A stretch of DNA of 64,000 bases from Circinella minor (GCA_016758965.1 JAEPRB010000002.1:434001-498000); one strand, 5' to 3'. Counted from the stretch's first letter, positions 48,430 through 61,377 are shown. Translations and numbers: made by a program. Notes: generated from the sequence alone by a model not told the origin.

Positions 48430-51400
48430 TATATTATGTGCATACAGTCTTTTAATACAAATGAACAAGTAGAAAAGAAAGAAAGAAGAAAAATGCTACA
48501 CTTTCAGTCAGAAATCACGCGAAAATATTGGGGGGTTTTGTTATAAAATACCCCCACAGATCGTCGGTTCCGTCAGTACGTTTTAGATAAAATTCATGCC
48601 CGATCTGAGTTTCCTCTCCCTCTCTATCATCTCTCTCTCACTTGAAGATAAAACAACTGTTCAGAATTTTTTATACAAAGAAGTTTTGAATAACATTAAT
48701 TTATTTATTTATCATCGTCATCGTATGTAAAGTAAACTTTACTGTACCATTATTATTGACGGATACTCAAATTCTATTCAATTAGGAAATACCCTAATGT
48801 ACTTCTTTTTGTTTGTTATTTATTTATTACTTTATCATGCATGATATACAAACACCTATGCTTCAACTACTAATATTATTACTTAATAGTTAACTTTCTA
48901 TTTATTATATATAACATATAGTCAACATTATATAATTATGACTATCAAAGCCTGCTTATAGTAATAAAAAGACAGAGAATGTTCGTATCAAGATTAACTT
49001 GATTTATCGTTTTACAGCGACTGGAGCGTGGGATTATACGTCCATGTATTCCTTATTTAGTTTAGTGCATTATTCTTCTGGTTATGATACTTTTTTAGCT
49101 CAATATCATTTGACCAAAACCCTCTTTTTATTATGATACAACACTCTGGCAACACATTAGAGCCATCTATTTATCGGTTACCTTATATTCGTTAAAATAC
49201 TTGTCTCTTTATAGTAACAGTTTATAAAGCGATTCGTTACATATAAAAGTGATCGGTAAATAAATAAAATAACAGCAAGCGCTACTATGATATTACTCTT
49301 TATTATGCACTATGGGCTAGCAACATCTGTTTTTCTTTTTCAAACATGTTTGAAAAATTACAACTACCTGGTGAAATTACCAATATAGCACTATACACCC
49401 TCGCCATTATTTTTTTTATACTATCTTATATTTTACATTATTTGATATATATAATTATTATATGACAATTAAAAGTATCATAGAATTAAAGAAAAAGAGA
49501 TTGTCTAACAGAACCAAAAGATGCACAAACAAGAGTGTTAAACTTTGTGGAAGTTACTTTTTTTTCTTGTTACATATATGTGTGAACAGGCGACTATGTA
49601 ATAGCATATTGAAGATAATATTTATACGTATAGGCATTTTATGTTGCGTGTTAATGCTCACTCCCTTATTGTCAAGACAACTAACCATTGTCATGATAAT
49701 TCCATTTTGATACCTTCTGTGTTTCATCTTTGGTTACTTTATAACAACTAGCTCTCCACAGGGAATATATCCACGTATCTCAGCTTATAGATATAAGGCA
49801 CCACTTTTCTATTAGGGAAAACAATATGTGGATTATAGTACCATTTTTCTTTTTTCAACATAATAGCAACTGTGCATGAGTTTACTAATTATAATATTAT
49901 AGTATGTCTTACTCTTTTTTGTATTGGTATTGGTGCTTTTCATGCGGGTTTCTCTATGAATGTCTATCATGAAAATAATAGAAATTACATACGTATAACA
50001 GCAGTAAATAATATCAATAAACTACTACTATTGTTTACTAACACATCATGTTTGGCTATTCCTGTATAAATAAAAGCTGTACTTTATACTATCCATGCTT
50101 TATGTCTACTACTTTCTGTTCAAAAGATGCTACGACCTGGTTTTCTATCTCCATAATATATCACCGTAAAGTTTTCTTTGTATCATACAAGATAAAGTTA
50201 ACATGTTTAAGAAGAGCTAATTGTAAAGGATAATCTACTTCTCGATTTTCTTCTTTGATACAGATCTTTCTTGCAACCAACAGTCAGATCCGTCCATCCT
50301 CTGGGAAACAGAAAAGGAAGCGATAAGTAGTTACGATGGAGGGCCAGCTGTTGTACTTATTTTTTTTTAAATAAAAAAACATTTGCTTTTTGAACGATAG
50401 CGGGCAGTCGTTATTATAATTCTTAGACATATAAATTTGACTATAAAATATTTTCGTATGAAGTGATCGAATCAGTAACTTTTTATGTACTTGTGCATGT
50501 GTACCTTATAAAGTACAAGGTCAGCAAAGTAGACTTGCTATTATCGCAAGCTAATTTTTTAATCAAACCCAGTAGTCGCTTGTAAATGTCTGCATGGTAT
50601 GCAACAACATATGACTTAATCTATATATATAGAATGTACCTATAGACATCCAATTACTTACAATCTCAATGTTTAAGAAACATCAAAATCTCACTTACTC
50701 GGACAATATTTCCAAGTAAAGTGTCAAAAATCATTATGCATTTTATAATGCCAAATGATTTTTTATATCATAAAGAAAATGTTGGCTTAAATGTAATGAT
50801 TCTTTAAACAAAAAATTGGAAAGAAGTTTGAATGAGTGCATTTCATCAAATTGACAAATACTTGTGCTAACGATCAAGTTCTGAACTGATCGAGGACTGG
50901 ACTCCTATATTTTTTTGTTTTAAGTTTTAAACATGATAGTTTGGATGACCAGCTAAAATAATTTCATTCGATATTGAAAAAATAAATTCAGCTTTAATCA
51001 TTCTTTTTAAATACATATTTTTATATAATTATTGTTATGAACAATATGCCCACCAGGAGCTCCTCTAGGGGACTCATTTAATTAAGGTACCTAATATAAT
51101 TAGCAATCCGTTCGAGTTGAGTCCATAATGATACTCCGCCTAATATGCTCAACTAATATCATTTAAATTACAGCCATCTGTATATACAAATAATACTATT
51201 GAAAATGTGGGTAATTCAAACATGATATTTTTTATGAAAGAAATAATAATAATAGTACGTAGTAGAATAATAATAGAGGTGACATAACCATTTATAAAAA
51301 AAAATAAGACATTAGACCATATATATATAAATAGAGAAAAAAAGAATAGACAATAACGTAAAATTGTCAGGAATAGGTAATAATAATAAAAATAATAATA

Positions 51401-51537
51401 AGCTGTATAATAAAGACAAAAAAGAAAAAGAAAACTGTAGTATATAATATATGTATAGCAAGAAAAGAGAAATAGATTTTAAGGGGTGTTAGCGGATGTG
51501 TATATAAGTATGTATAAAATTAGTATATCAGCAATGG
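48430..51537. other. Gene-free 3.1-kb spacer
   Basis: This contains a G/C-flanked symmetric TATA-like segment at 48530-48555 near the RanBPM start, a 22-bp perfect palindrome at 49336-49357, and otherwise AT-rich sequence with only chance-length frames. Confidence 0.5.
49336..49357. repeat. 22-bp perfect palindrome
   Basis: Five T, then CAAACATGTTTG, then five A: self-complementary over all 22 bases, with no loop. It lies in spacer far from the nearest start codon (about 900 nt from RanBPM). Confidence 0.6.
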
Positions 51538-54500
51538 TTACTGTTGAGATGATTGTTGTTGTTGTTGTTGTTCCGATACTGCTGTTGCTATCGTTTTGAG
51601 TGGCATCGGTGATAAGCCTTTAAATTGATGTGGTGCATGGTGCTGTTCTTGGTCGTCCTCTTCATTATCAGAAGCAACAGTAGATTCTTGTCCTTTTAAT
51701 AATTGAAGATCGTCAATATCTTCATCGTCTTCATCAAATACTGCCGTGCCTAAATAAAAAATATACCATTTTTATAAATTATAAATTATTAGTATGACTT
51801 CAACCCTCGTTACCCCAAAAATAGTAGCTATTGTAGCAATAAAAAAAAAGAACTTACCATTCATGCTTTTTTCAATGGATACAATTGCATTAGGTGCGCC
51901 ATCCATGTAATGAACACTATTGCGATTGCTTCGACCAAACTCTTCACGAAGCCGTAATGTTGCTTTTCGTTCAATACGTATTGATGGTGGTGGTTGCGGC
52001 TGTTCTAGGAAGCGTTCTTTGTTGTTGTTGTTACTTTCTTTGCCGTATTCTTCAATAGGATTATGTTGAATTTCTTCTTCACTATCATCCTCAACAAGCA
52101 TTCTTGGTGCTGCATCACCATCTTCTGTGGTCCAAAAGATATATTCAAATTCACTCATGAGCAAATTAAAAACAGTTGCTGGAATACCTAAAGTAAGTGA
52201 GAATACAATGCTCACGTTTCGCATTGTCATTTTGTTTATATCTGAATTTCGAATAACCCCAATAAGATGAGCAGATAATACACGCAAAAGTGTATAATTT
52301 GCTAATGGTAATAAAGATACAAGTCGACCAAGTTCGTTAATACGATCTTTACGATCAAGTAAATCTAATAATATATCAAATCAGAATTTTAGCATCATCA
52401 TTATTATCAAGGCTGTGCAATATTTGATACTAAAACAAGAATATATATCTAATAATTTTCTTACCAATAACATGCATAAAATCGTCTCTACGCTCTCGTG
52501 TAAGAACTGTTACGGGTAGTTCACGTAACCATAGTTTCAATAATCCAGCAACAGCATGAACATCATAGTCTTCTTTTGCTGCCAAGAGATTAATATCACC
52601 TTCTTGATTGAATTTTTGTTTGAGTTTTTGTATAACCATGTTACTGCCGCTTAGACGATACAAGCCTTCTTCCATAACTGCATTCTTTGCGTCTAAATAT
52701 TCGATACATCGGTACACAATAGCAGGTAATTCATAGCTATCTGATATACGAGATACTCTAATAGCATCTTCAAGCTGCACACCAAATACCCGTCGATTGA
52801 ACTTATCAGCATCTTCTGAATGACGTTCGCTTGAATCATTGGATGATCTTGTTAGCAAGCTACGAAAACCAGTAGGTACATTACTTGTACGTGGAGGTTC
52901 TGTTGTCAAGTTTGTACCACTGACATTGTTGTGATTGTTGCTGTACCCTGTTGATGTATTGTTGTCACTGCTGCTACTACTAAACATTTTCTTGCCCCAC
53001 ATTGTAACACGGTTTGCTTTTTGTCTGACCTTTTTATCGTTTGATGATGTTTCGTATGAAGTGCTGAGCAAGTCTTCGCTACTGCGAAATGCACCAGGAA
53101 TAGGTGAAGTCATGTTGGATCGTAAACGAGCTAGATCCTCCTCTTCATTTCCTCCATCACTTTTACGGCGAGAGAGAGTGGTATGAGGGGGTGGCGGAGG
53201 AGGTGATGAAGGCATGTCATTATTACCAAGTCCTGAGGTTACAGGATTACTTGGCGACGATGTGGAAAAATAAGCGTTTGAAGATCCAGTACTACTATCT
53301 GTTGATGCCGATGGCGTCAAATGGGTAGCTGCTATAATAGGTTCGTCATTATTACCATTCATAGCCATGGTACCACCACCATTAAATAATAATGGTTGGA
53401 TTCGTTGCTGTACCATTGGTGTAGATGTTAATTTATCCATATCTGCACCATTCTTTATACTTTTAATGGGTACTGCAGCAACTGGCCGAATTTCATCCTT
53501 GGATACTTTACGCGGTTTTTCTGACTTCCTGTTACCGTTATTGTTGACACTGTTGTCGTTGCTACTACTGCTGTTGCTGGCTTTTTTAGATAGGCTGTCA
53601 TGATCGAATCGAATATTATTAAGTAAAGCTTCTACCCATTCATCACGTTCTTCATCCGAGTTGGCACATAAAATATGTTTGACGATCCCGCTTGGACCAG
53701 ATCGTTTTTGTTCGAGAATTAAAAATGCATGACGATAGAGACCTGTTTCTTCATTACCAGGTGCTTGGCGACCAAGTTGAGCATTTGTTAACTTTATTGC
53801 ACCAAGATAACTTCCATCTTTCTGTTAAGATTCAAAAACAGTTAGAGAGATATTTGAATAAATAAAGGCATTAGCGTGTACTACAATCCAAAAAGGAGAT
53901 TCAAAAAAAAACAGAGCCTAGAACTTACAGATTCATAGTATTCTAGTGCGGCGCCCTTAATTTTGAAATAGCGAGCTTTCCAGCCACCAAAATTCTTTCC
54001 TCTTTTAGTGAGATAGCCAGCTTTATGACCTGCACGCTATTATAATAAACCAATTATTTATTTTGTTTAGAAAAATGGATAAGTAATTTTTTTGATGGGA
54101 AAAAAAATAATGATAATAGCTTACATGATAATTATCACGCTCAACAATATCAGTTGTTAAGAATTCACAAACGTCTGAGATATTTATGTGTGGCAAAGAA
54201 ATAATATGTTGTAAATATTGCTCCAGTGCAACCTGTATAATAATTAAATTATTCATGCAAAAATAGAAATTTAGTATAAACCTCTAAATAGCCAAAATAA
54301 TTTGCGTAACCCCAAATTTTTTTTTTTTTTGGATTACCTTTCGTTGATCGGTTTTGCTTGGTGCTCGATTGCTGGTAGAAAATAATTGTTTATCTGGCAA
54401 TTTGCCAACTTTACTTCTGACATGACTTTGTACCTTGATCTATCATTTTTATTGTATTATTTCTTTCAGAAATCTCCTTTTTTTTTTCTTTTTCTTTATA

Positions 54501-55763
54501 AACGCCTGACATCTAACTAGAATCATCTTTTACCTTTATATCCAAAGCAAGAAAATTTGAATAAAGTTTTTCTACACGCCAAAGTTCTTCAAATTCAATG
54601 CCACGTTTACCAACTGAGATAATAAACGATACCACTTCTCGTCCTCTGTCATTGGTTGTAATGTTGGATCCAATTACTTTTATCATAACAGTACTGATGT
54701 TTTTAGCTGTTAACGTGTTTTTATCATTTACTTTTTGTGGTTGCTGCTGTACTTGCTGAAGTGAGTTCTCCTGCGGATGCTCTTGTAGTTGCTGCTGTGG
54801 TTCATCTTCGAGATCATCTTCTGTCTCTTCATCTAATCCCAATGGATCACTAATGATCATACTTTCACGTTTGTTGGCTCGTGAATTATTATTAGGGATT
54901 ATTAAAGCACCATCCGAAAACGATGACGTCTTTGGTGTACGAAGCATCATAGTAGGTGATGTTGGTCGTATAGATGGATCATATTCTGTAGTACGACGAG
55001 GCATGGGCTCTTGTTGTTGCTGGCGTGCAGCTGCCTTTCTCTGCATTTCTAAAACAGATGCTGATTTACTTGCAGATGGAACACCATAATACCCACGTGG
55101 TGGCTGTTGTTGTTGTGGTGGTGGTCGATGCTGCAGCTTTTTATTATCCTTTTTGTGCAGCGAAGATTGATATTGAGCATACATATGCGCATCCTTTTCA
55201 ATTATTGCTTGCGGTGATGTGGGGGTCTGTGGCGGAGGGGGTGTTGATGGAGGGGGAGAAGCAGGTGTGGATGGGCGCCGATCTAATATGGCTGGTGGGG
55301 GGAGTGGGGGAGAATTCACTTCATTATAATTTTCTGTTGCTACCATCGCAGTATTTATGGTAGGATGAATAGGATGAGAATGATTATTATTATGCTGTTG
55401 CTGCTGTTGATGTGGAGCAGGGACAATATGTCGATATGGTGACCTTGGAGGCAATGTAGGCTGTGATTGTTCATTCTCCATAATTTCTGTAGCTTGCTCG
55501 GTCGGAATAAGGCCTTCTTGTTGCTGTTCTTTATTGTTACTAAGAAACTTATACTCAAGGTGACTTATTCTGTCACGAAGTCCATCACGTTCAGCTACAA
55601 GAATGGCATTGTCCTTTTGGAGATTCTGAATCATGACGCGTTGCTTTTCAATGATCTTCCACAATTGATCGCCTTGGGACTGTATATGTTGACTTGTTGT
55701 TGTCGTTGTTGTGTGTGGAACACTGTTACCATATACTGCCACTTCTTGCTGCTGACGGGTCAT
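51538..55763 (-). CDS. PX-PH-RhoGAP protein (Bem3-type)
   Basis: Seven exons (55763-54534, 54439-54338, 54232-54125, 54036-53929, 53821-52465, 52364-51858, 51749-51538) give 1207 residues. An N-terminal coiled coil (about 30-75) precedes long Pro/Gln-rich disorder. A PX domain covers about 365-478 and binds phosphoinositides. A PH domain begins KAGYLTKRGKNFGGWKARYF (about 485-600). After another disordered linker the RhoGAP domain (about 860-1045) has FGVQLEDAIR, the arginine finger in EEGLYRLSGS, VAGLLKLWLRELP and NKMTMRNVSIVFSLTL. This PX-PH-RhoGAP order is that of yeast Bem3, a Cdc42 GAP in polarity; the target here is inferred to be Cdc42 or Rac. The C-terminus is acidic and ends in poly-Q. 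All six junctions keep frame. Confidence 0.94.
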
Positions 55764-57119
55764 TATTTATAACTAAAGTTGATTATCGATATAATGTATA
55801 TATGTGTATTTATAGTAGAAAAAAAGAAGAAGATAAAAAAAAAATAGAGGAAAGGGTATAATAATGAACTCTTCTTTTTTTATATGTAATTAATATGAAA
55901 GGAAAGGAAAGGAAGAGGGGTTTTTTGTGTTGTTAAAAAAAAAGAAAAGAAAAAAGAGTGTAAAAGATTATTTCGAGTTGCTAATTCGATAAATAAAAAG
56001 AAAAGAAAAGAAAAGAGAGAAAGAGAGAAATAAAAAATAAAAAATAAAAAATAAAAAAAACTTAATTATTATTTTTTGTAAAAGGGTTCTCTTTCTCACT
56101 CAAAACAAAATATACTTTCTGTTTCGCTTCCCAAGAAAAATAATAATCGAGCGAGAGAAAAGGGGAAAAAGGGTTCGGTAAAAGGAGGCTCGCTTACAAT
56201 AAGCATACAATAAAAATAAAAATTAAAAGCAACACAAACTTATTAACATTATTAGCCGAAACAGTCAGTGTTGGTGCATCGTATGACAAAGTGAGAGGAT
56301 AAGCGACACACATATTCACAAGGCAATAATTATGAATATCACTTTTGTATATCCCGCACATCTTAATGTTGTGCAACCATTTCACAATAACGAGGGTTAA
56401 ATATGCTTAGCGAAGCTCCGCTTTTTCTTCTTGTCAAACCTTTATTATTATTTTTATTATTATGTACTTCATATTATTTTGACAAATACATATAAGCCCG
56501 CGTAACATTTGCAAGAAAAAAAAGGAGGATACAATTTCTTTAGTGAAAGAAGGGAAGGTAGGGAGGAGGAGTGAAAACGGAGAAAAATGATAAAAACAAC
56601 TCTCTCTCATATTTCTAGTGATTATTATCACTATTATTTGGATAATATATATATATCCACTCAACAGCTTTCTCTTTTTTATATGTATTAGCCAGAATGG
56701 ATGATTTCAAGTTCTTGGTCAGTCTCCATGGTTGTGTAGTACCACCAAGCTAAATCCAGTTTATACATGAACAGCCCCTTATTATCTCAAAACTAATCGG
56801 GAGAAAGAGCCAGCTCACGTTTATGATTATGTACGTCGTACGTTTCCTTTTTTGACGCCATTATATATATACTCAGCATAAGGTTTCATTTTTGGCAAGA
56901 TTTTTACTATGTAAAATTTTGAATAAACCTTCTTATTGTCAATGCATTATTATATTATCTGATCACTATTAGTAATCCCTGTTATTATGGTGACAACAGT
57001 AAATCTTTCTCTCCTCTTCTTTAGATATATGCACATATACCAGAGTTATGGTTAACACGCAGTAACAATATGATAGTTTGTGGTTTTAATAACAGTAATT
57101 ATAAAATCTTATTTATTTT
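55764..57119. other. Spacer upstream of RhoGAP gene
   Basis: 1.36 kb. The part next to the RhoGAP start is purine-rich on the plus strand (pyrimidine-rich leader on the gene strand). AAAAT/AAATA repeats occur around 56028-56058. No gene was seen. Confidence 0.5.
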
Positions 57120-58343
57120 TTAATCATCTGAACCAAATTGACGCCATACTGCATTTTCGTCATTTTCATCATCATTGGATTGTGCTCGTTCTTCCTTTTC
57201 ATATTGTGATGCATCCACAGATACATCTCCTTCGTCCATATACTTTGTATCTGATAATGCCAATGTCTTATCTTGTTCAAACAATTGTCGACCTTTTAGA
57301 GTTTTGAAAATAGAAAAAGATCCAACATCAGATTATATGTATAAAAAAAGAAACAAAATTCTTCTCTTCTCTCCCTCTCTTGTCTCCCTAGCTATAATAA
57401 TATCATTTGATTCTTTTTTTTTCCTTCTTACCTGTTAATTTGTTTTTGAGCTCTTTGGCACGTGCCTTCTTTTCTTCACTCTCTTGATCAGCCAATTCCT
57501 TTTCAAAGTTGGCTCTCCATTCTTGGAACCGTTCCCACGTCAACTTGGTGCCGCGGAATCGAGCGTTTTCGATTTCTTCTTCTTTACGACGACGTTCTAT
57601 ATCTGCTTCCTCCCGTGATCGTTGCGAATCTTCGAGAATTTGATTTAACTCTTCTTTGGCAAGTGAGGCCATTGTAAAAATCATGACCATACCTAATGAT
57701 TCTTCAGCCTATTATATACACATACATAGATAAATATTTGTTAGCAAAGCAAACAAATCTCTCCCAATCATAATCCAAATATTTTACCCCAGTTTTTAGT
57801 GCATCCATCACTCTTTCTTTTTGTGCATCTGTCAGCCTTCCTTCGGTTACATCTACACTATATTCTGGTAATTCATCGGGATACGTAGGGGTATATTTGA
57901 TCCGCAACGATAGTGCACCTATATTATCATCCACAATATTTATTTGTTTTTTAGTTAGCTTACATTTATATAATGACCATAACAACAACTAAATTCTAGA
58001 AAAATAAAACACATACATGAGTGGTCTTCATCTTGGTCGTCAGGGAAAATAGCAATTCTAAATTCATTATCACTGATTTCTATAATATAATACTATATTT
58101 AATATGAACAATGTCTAGGAGATTGTTTTGAAAAATTGTTAACAAGCTAGTCCCTGAGATTGTTGCTGTTACCTTCAAATTCCTCAGGATATATAGATTG
58201 AAGAGCTTCTAATTCATTTTGTTGTTCTTCCAAATAGTCTAAAAAGAAAGAAAAAAACCAATTATTCTGTTTAACAATAATGGATCATTGTAGCTGTTGG
58301 GAAAAGATAAACGTCTTTATTCTTTCCTTTTTTTACCTGTCAT
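57120..58343 (-). CDS. RWD-domain protein, Gir2/RWDD1-like
   Basis: Six exons (58343-58337, 58238-58173, 58079-58017, 57918-57788, 57708-57432, 57292-57120) give 238 residues. Exon 1 carries only ATG ACA G. The RWD domain (about 1-110) starts MTDYLEEQQNELEALQSIYP and has the YPDELPEY turn (the YPxxxP motif of RWD domains). AEESLGMVMIFTMASLAKEEL is the following helix; then a basic/acidic coiled region (RRRKEEEIENARFRGTKLT) and WERFQEWRANFEKEL match RWDD1/Gir2. Known partners are the DRG GTPases (yeast Rbg2) and Gcn1, so the role is in translation under stress. Length agrees with RWDD1 (about 240). The acidic C-terminus ends WRQFGSDD. Poly(dT)-rich introns separate all exons. Confidence 0.93.
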
Positions 58344-60517
58344 TGCGGGATCGATCAAAAAATATATCTAATCGTTCGGGTAAAGAAACTCGTATAACTT
58401 AATAGAACTATCCATCCAAATAGCGTGACTATGAAAAATTGAATAATGCCGCTCTCTTTTCTCACAGGAGAAACTAACAGTCTACTATTCTCCACATCTT
58501 TTCATTATGCACATATCATTAATTTAATTATAAAGCTACTTCTTCTATTCTTATCTTAGCCTTTGCTCTTTTTTTCTGCATTTGATTATTAAAAATATCG
58601 TGATAGTAAGTGTTTAATATGGCGAAAAAATTATGTAATGAAAAAATTCCCTTTTTTTTCCAACAAGTATTCCTATTGGTAAATAGATTTATCAGATCAC
58701 CAGGTTACTTCACTTTACCACGTTCTACAGTACCATGACGGTTGTGAAGCACTGATTGGTGGTGCTTCGATATAAATATGGATAGACTTGTTTGGCACCA
58801 CTCAGACGTTTTTTTTTTATCAAGTATTATAATTTAAAAAACTGACTATAACAGCAACTGTGTAAAATGATAAAAGGATCCGCTGCTAGTGTTCAATCAA
58901 ATGCACTACATTTTCTTTAAAAAAAATTCATAGTAACACCACTGGAAGTCTTTTATTCCCTGGTAGAGCATTAAGGCTGAAAACTCACTTTTCTTTATTT
59001 TATAGATAACACTATTAAGATAAGAAGAACACTTCTACTATTATAAATTTAGAGGTCTTTTAATGCTAATGACATTTTTATAACGTAAAAAAAAACTAAA
59101 CTGAAAAAGTACATGATGTTACTATAATTACTTTATATTTTGACTTTTAAAAAATTAAAATAGAACATTTGAAGATGAGAATGTTAAAGCAATAACCAAA
59201 ACCAGAAAGTTCAAAGCCTTTCTAATAGCAGGATTTTTCCTGATGGATGACGATGCCTTTTTCTTATATTTTAGTGTCGGGAGAGCGATCGGTATAACAC
59301 CCCCCAGCCGTTTCCCAAGAAACGCGGGCACGTGATCTAACAAAATCAAAAAAAAAATATTTTCCGTCGTATGTATGCATTGAGAAATGAGATCAATTTT
59401 AGTGCCAACTTTTTCTTTCAGTAACAAATTCAATACGAATTCAAATAAAAAGTATTGGAACGATGGAAAAATTAAAAAGTAAACGAATATGGTTATATGT
59501 ATCGAGTGGATGGGAGAGCATGTCTATTAGATGAAATAATATAATCTATAAAATAGTGCATTACATTATATATGTTCATCCGAGTGCCTGTTTATATCTA
59601 TCTAATTATCGAACTGGAAAGATGTAAAAAATGTTTTAACAATTTAAGATCAGTACATATATGACGTGTCACAATTCTTATGTTAATGAGGCTCAATAAT
59701 AATAATATCAATTCATCATATCTTCCATTGCTTTGCTTAATATAAAATATTGGCGTATTAAAATAACCATACTATAATTATGTTTGAAAAGGAGAGCTGT
59801 AGCTCATGTAACATAATAATTGATATTTTTGATGCCTCATTTTTTATTGCTATTATTCTTTCCTTAATAAAATATATTAGGAGCAAAAGATAGTGGCATA
59901 TATATTTTTTCGATTGTTAAGTAGCGTATGACTTTTATTTATTATTCAATTACGTAGTAGCTGTACGTATGGTCATTAACATTTAAAAATCAATACGTAA
60001 CTTTTAAAAACGTTGACAAGTTTATCACTTGTTTGATATTTATTTATATCACGAGCATTTGCACTTTTACATTATATTTTATCATCTTTGGACTGATAAA
60101 TCATTTTCAATAGAAGTGATCAAAACTACGTACGTAATGATCCTTTTTTTTTTCATTGATAACAAAACCATCCGTGAATTAAAACCAAAATAAAGCAAAA
60201 ATAATCGTTTTAATTCTCACGACTTACAAGAGACTTTCTACTAATACTTTTAACGAAATGTATATATTGTTACTATTAAAAAAAGTAACCAAAATAATAA
60301 TATGCTTCTTTGCCTATCCAGTGATACTCGTCTCGTTTATTTTCAATAAGTTCTCGTTGAGATCTAGTTATCTAGAAGATGTCGATGTAGTTTTTTTTGT
60401 TGTTGTCAAAAGTCCAATTCTGTTGTCATTATGATTTTTTAGAGACCCTAAGAATGATATAAACATTGCATAAAACAAAGTTTTTTCAATCTCATGATTT
60501 GACTCATAATAAAAAGA
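58344..60517. other. Gene-free spacer
   Basis: 2.2 kb of AT-rich sequence with no supported gene. A 92-codon minus-strand frame at 59155-59433 is within chance expectation. A small GC-rich patch at 59276-59337 has no clear fold. Confidence 0.4.
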
Positions 60518-60526
60518 TATAAATAG
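60518..60526 (+). promoter_or_regulatory. TATA box upstream of small ORF and structured RNA
   Basis: TATAAATAG, followed 15-50 nt later by a CT-rich tract (60548-60571) that resembles the initiator region of calreticulin. It is one of the best core promoters in the window and is not attached to any conventional gene. Confidence 0.45.
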
Positions 60527-60679
60527 GGTCGAATATAGTTTTCATCATTTTCTTTTCACTCCCTCTCTTTTATAGTTATCATCATATACTGTATAGTACA
60601 TACTGTATATCCTCGTATTCTTTATCATCTCAGCCAATAAGTCATAAAACATTCGGTCTATCGAATTTCTACTGGTTCA

Positions 60680-60901
60680 ATGACGAATTGTTTCTTTTTC
60701 CCATCCGGTCCTTCTTCTGGTACTACTAGTAGGCTATCCTGGCTTTTTCTCAAGATGTTTCTTCTGGTTAACAAGATTATCCTGAATAAGATCAGTGTTT
60801 TTCAACTGCTATTTGGTTTCTTTTTAATGGTCAAGTGGGTTGTCAGTCTATATTTTCGTTACTGTCACTACTGGTTACAAGTGCGATTTATTACTTTTTA
60901 A
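60680..60901 (+). CDS. Possible 73-residue membrane microprotein
   Basis: An ATG-to-stop frame of 74 codons lies about 130 nt after a likely transcription start. The product begins MTNCFFFPSGPSSGTTSR and the rest is basic and strongly hydrophobic (WLFLKMFLLVNKII, LLFGFFLMVKWVVSLYF), so it would be a small membrane protein. No family is recognised. Its length alone is within chance expectation. A consensus donor (GTAAGT, 60919) and acceptor (ATACAG ending 60992) lie just after the stop, giving a 74-nt intron of the size usual in this genome. The transcript may be non-coding. Confidence 0.3.
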   Translation: MTNCFFFPSGPSSGTTSRLSWLFLKMFLLVNKIILNKISVFQLLFGFFLMVKWVVSLYFRYCHYWLQVRFITF

Positions 60902-61149
60902 ACGATACATTGTTCAGAGTAAGTAATTATTATGGTTCTTTTTTTTTTGGTAACGGATGATGATAAATATTATATGTCATATTCATATACAGAAGATTAA
61001 CTTTGAATATTTCTTTTTTTTCCTTTGATTCATCGGGGGTGGGTCCTTTGGACCTGCTCCATTTTTTTTTTTATACTAGATCCTTAGAAAGACAACGCTC
61101 GATAACCAAGAGCATTTATGTTGCTTCTTTCTGGATATAAAAATTTGTG

Positions 61150-61275
61150 AGCATGTTGTCAGAAGCTTCGGCTGACGACCTCATGCGTTGTGGGACGCAC
61201 CGCCTCCGGGCGCAGGCATAGGGACCAGTTACTTCTGTTCTTCGGGACTTCTGTACACTGGAGTAGCCTTATGCT
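61150..61275 (+). ncRNA. Candidate structured RNA with three C(UNCG)G hairpins
   Basis: A GC-rich island in AT-rich spacer folds by eye into a closed multi-branch structure. A closing stem pairs AGCAT (61150-61154) with ATGCT (61271-61275). Hairpin 1 (61155-61179) pairs GTTGTC/GACGAC and AGC/GCT around a TTCG loop. Hairpin 2 (61184-61199) pairs TGCGT/ACGCA. Hairpin 3 (61201-61212) pairs CGCC/GGCG around TCCG. Stem AGGC/GCCT (61214-61217, 61266-61269) encloses hairpin 4 (61225-61261), which pairs CCAGT/ACTGG, TAC/GTA and GTTC/GGAC around TTCG. All three tetraloops are C(UNCG)G on this strand only. No run of five T occurs inside; TTTTT follows at 61311. TATAAAAA lies at 61136-61143. I cannot name the family. 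Confidence 0.55.
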
Positions 61276-61377
61276 TAAAAACGTGTAAGCTAATTTCTTA
61301 TTTTCTTCAGTTTTTGGGAGAAAAAGATTTCAGTAATTAACCCGCGCTTTTTTTGAAACTCCTGGGTAGCACATCGG

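Noticed and set aside
59155..59433. 92-codon minus-strand frame
   Set aside because: Length within chance expectation at this base composition, no promoter and no recognisable domain.
61201..61265. Faint resemblance of the structured island to the Alu-domain part of SRP RNA
   Set aside because: Only short GC-rich words align, and the helix 8 and GNAR-loop hallmarks of SRP RNA are absent.
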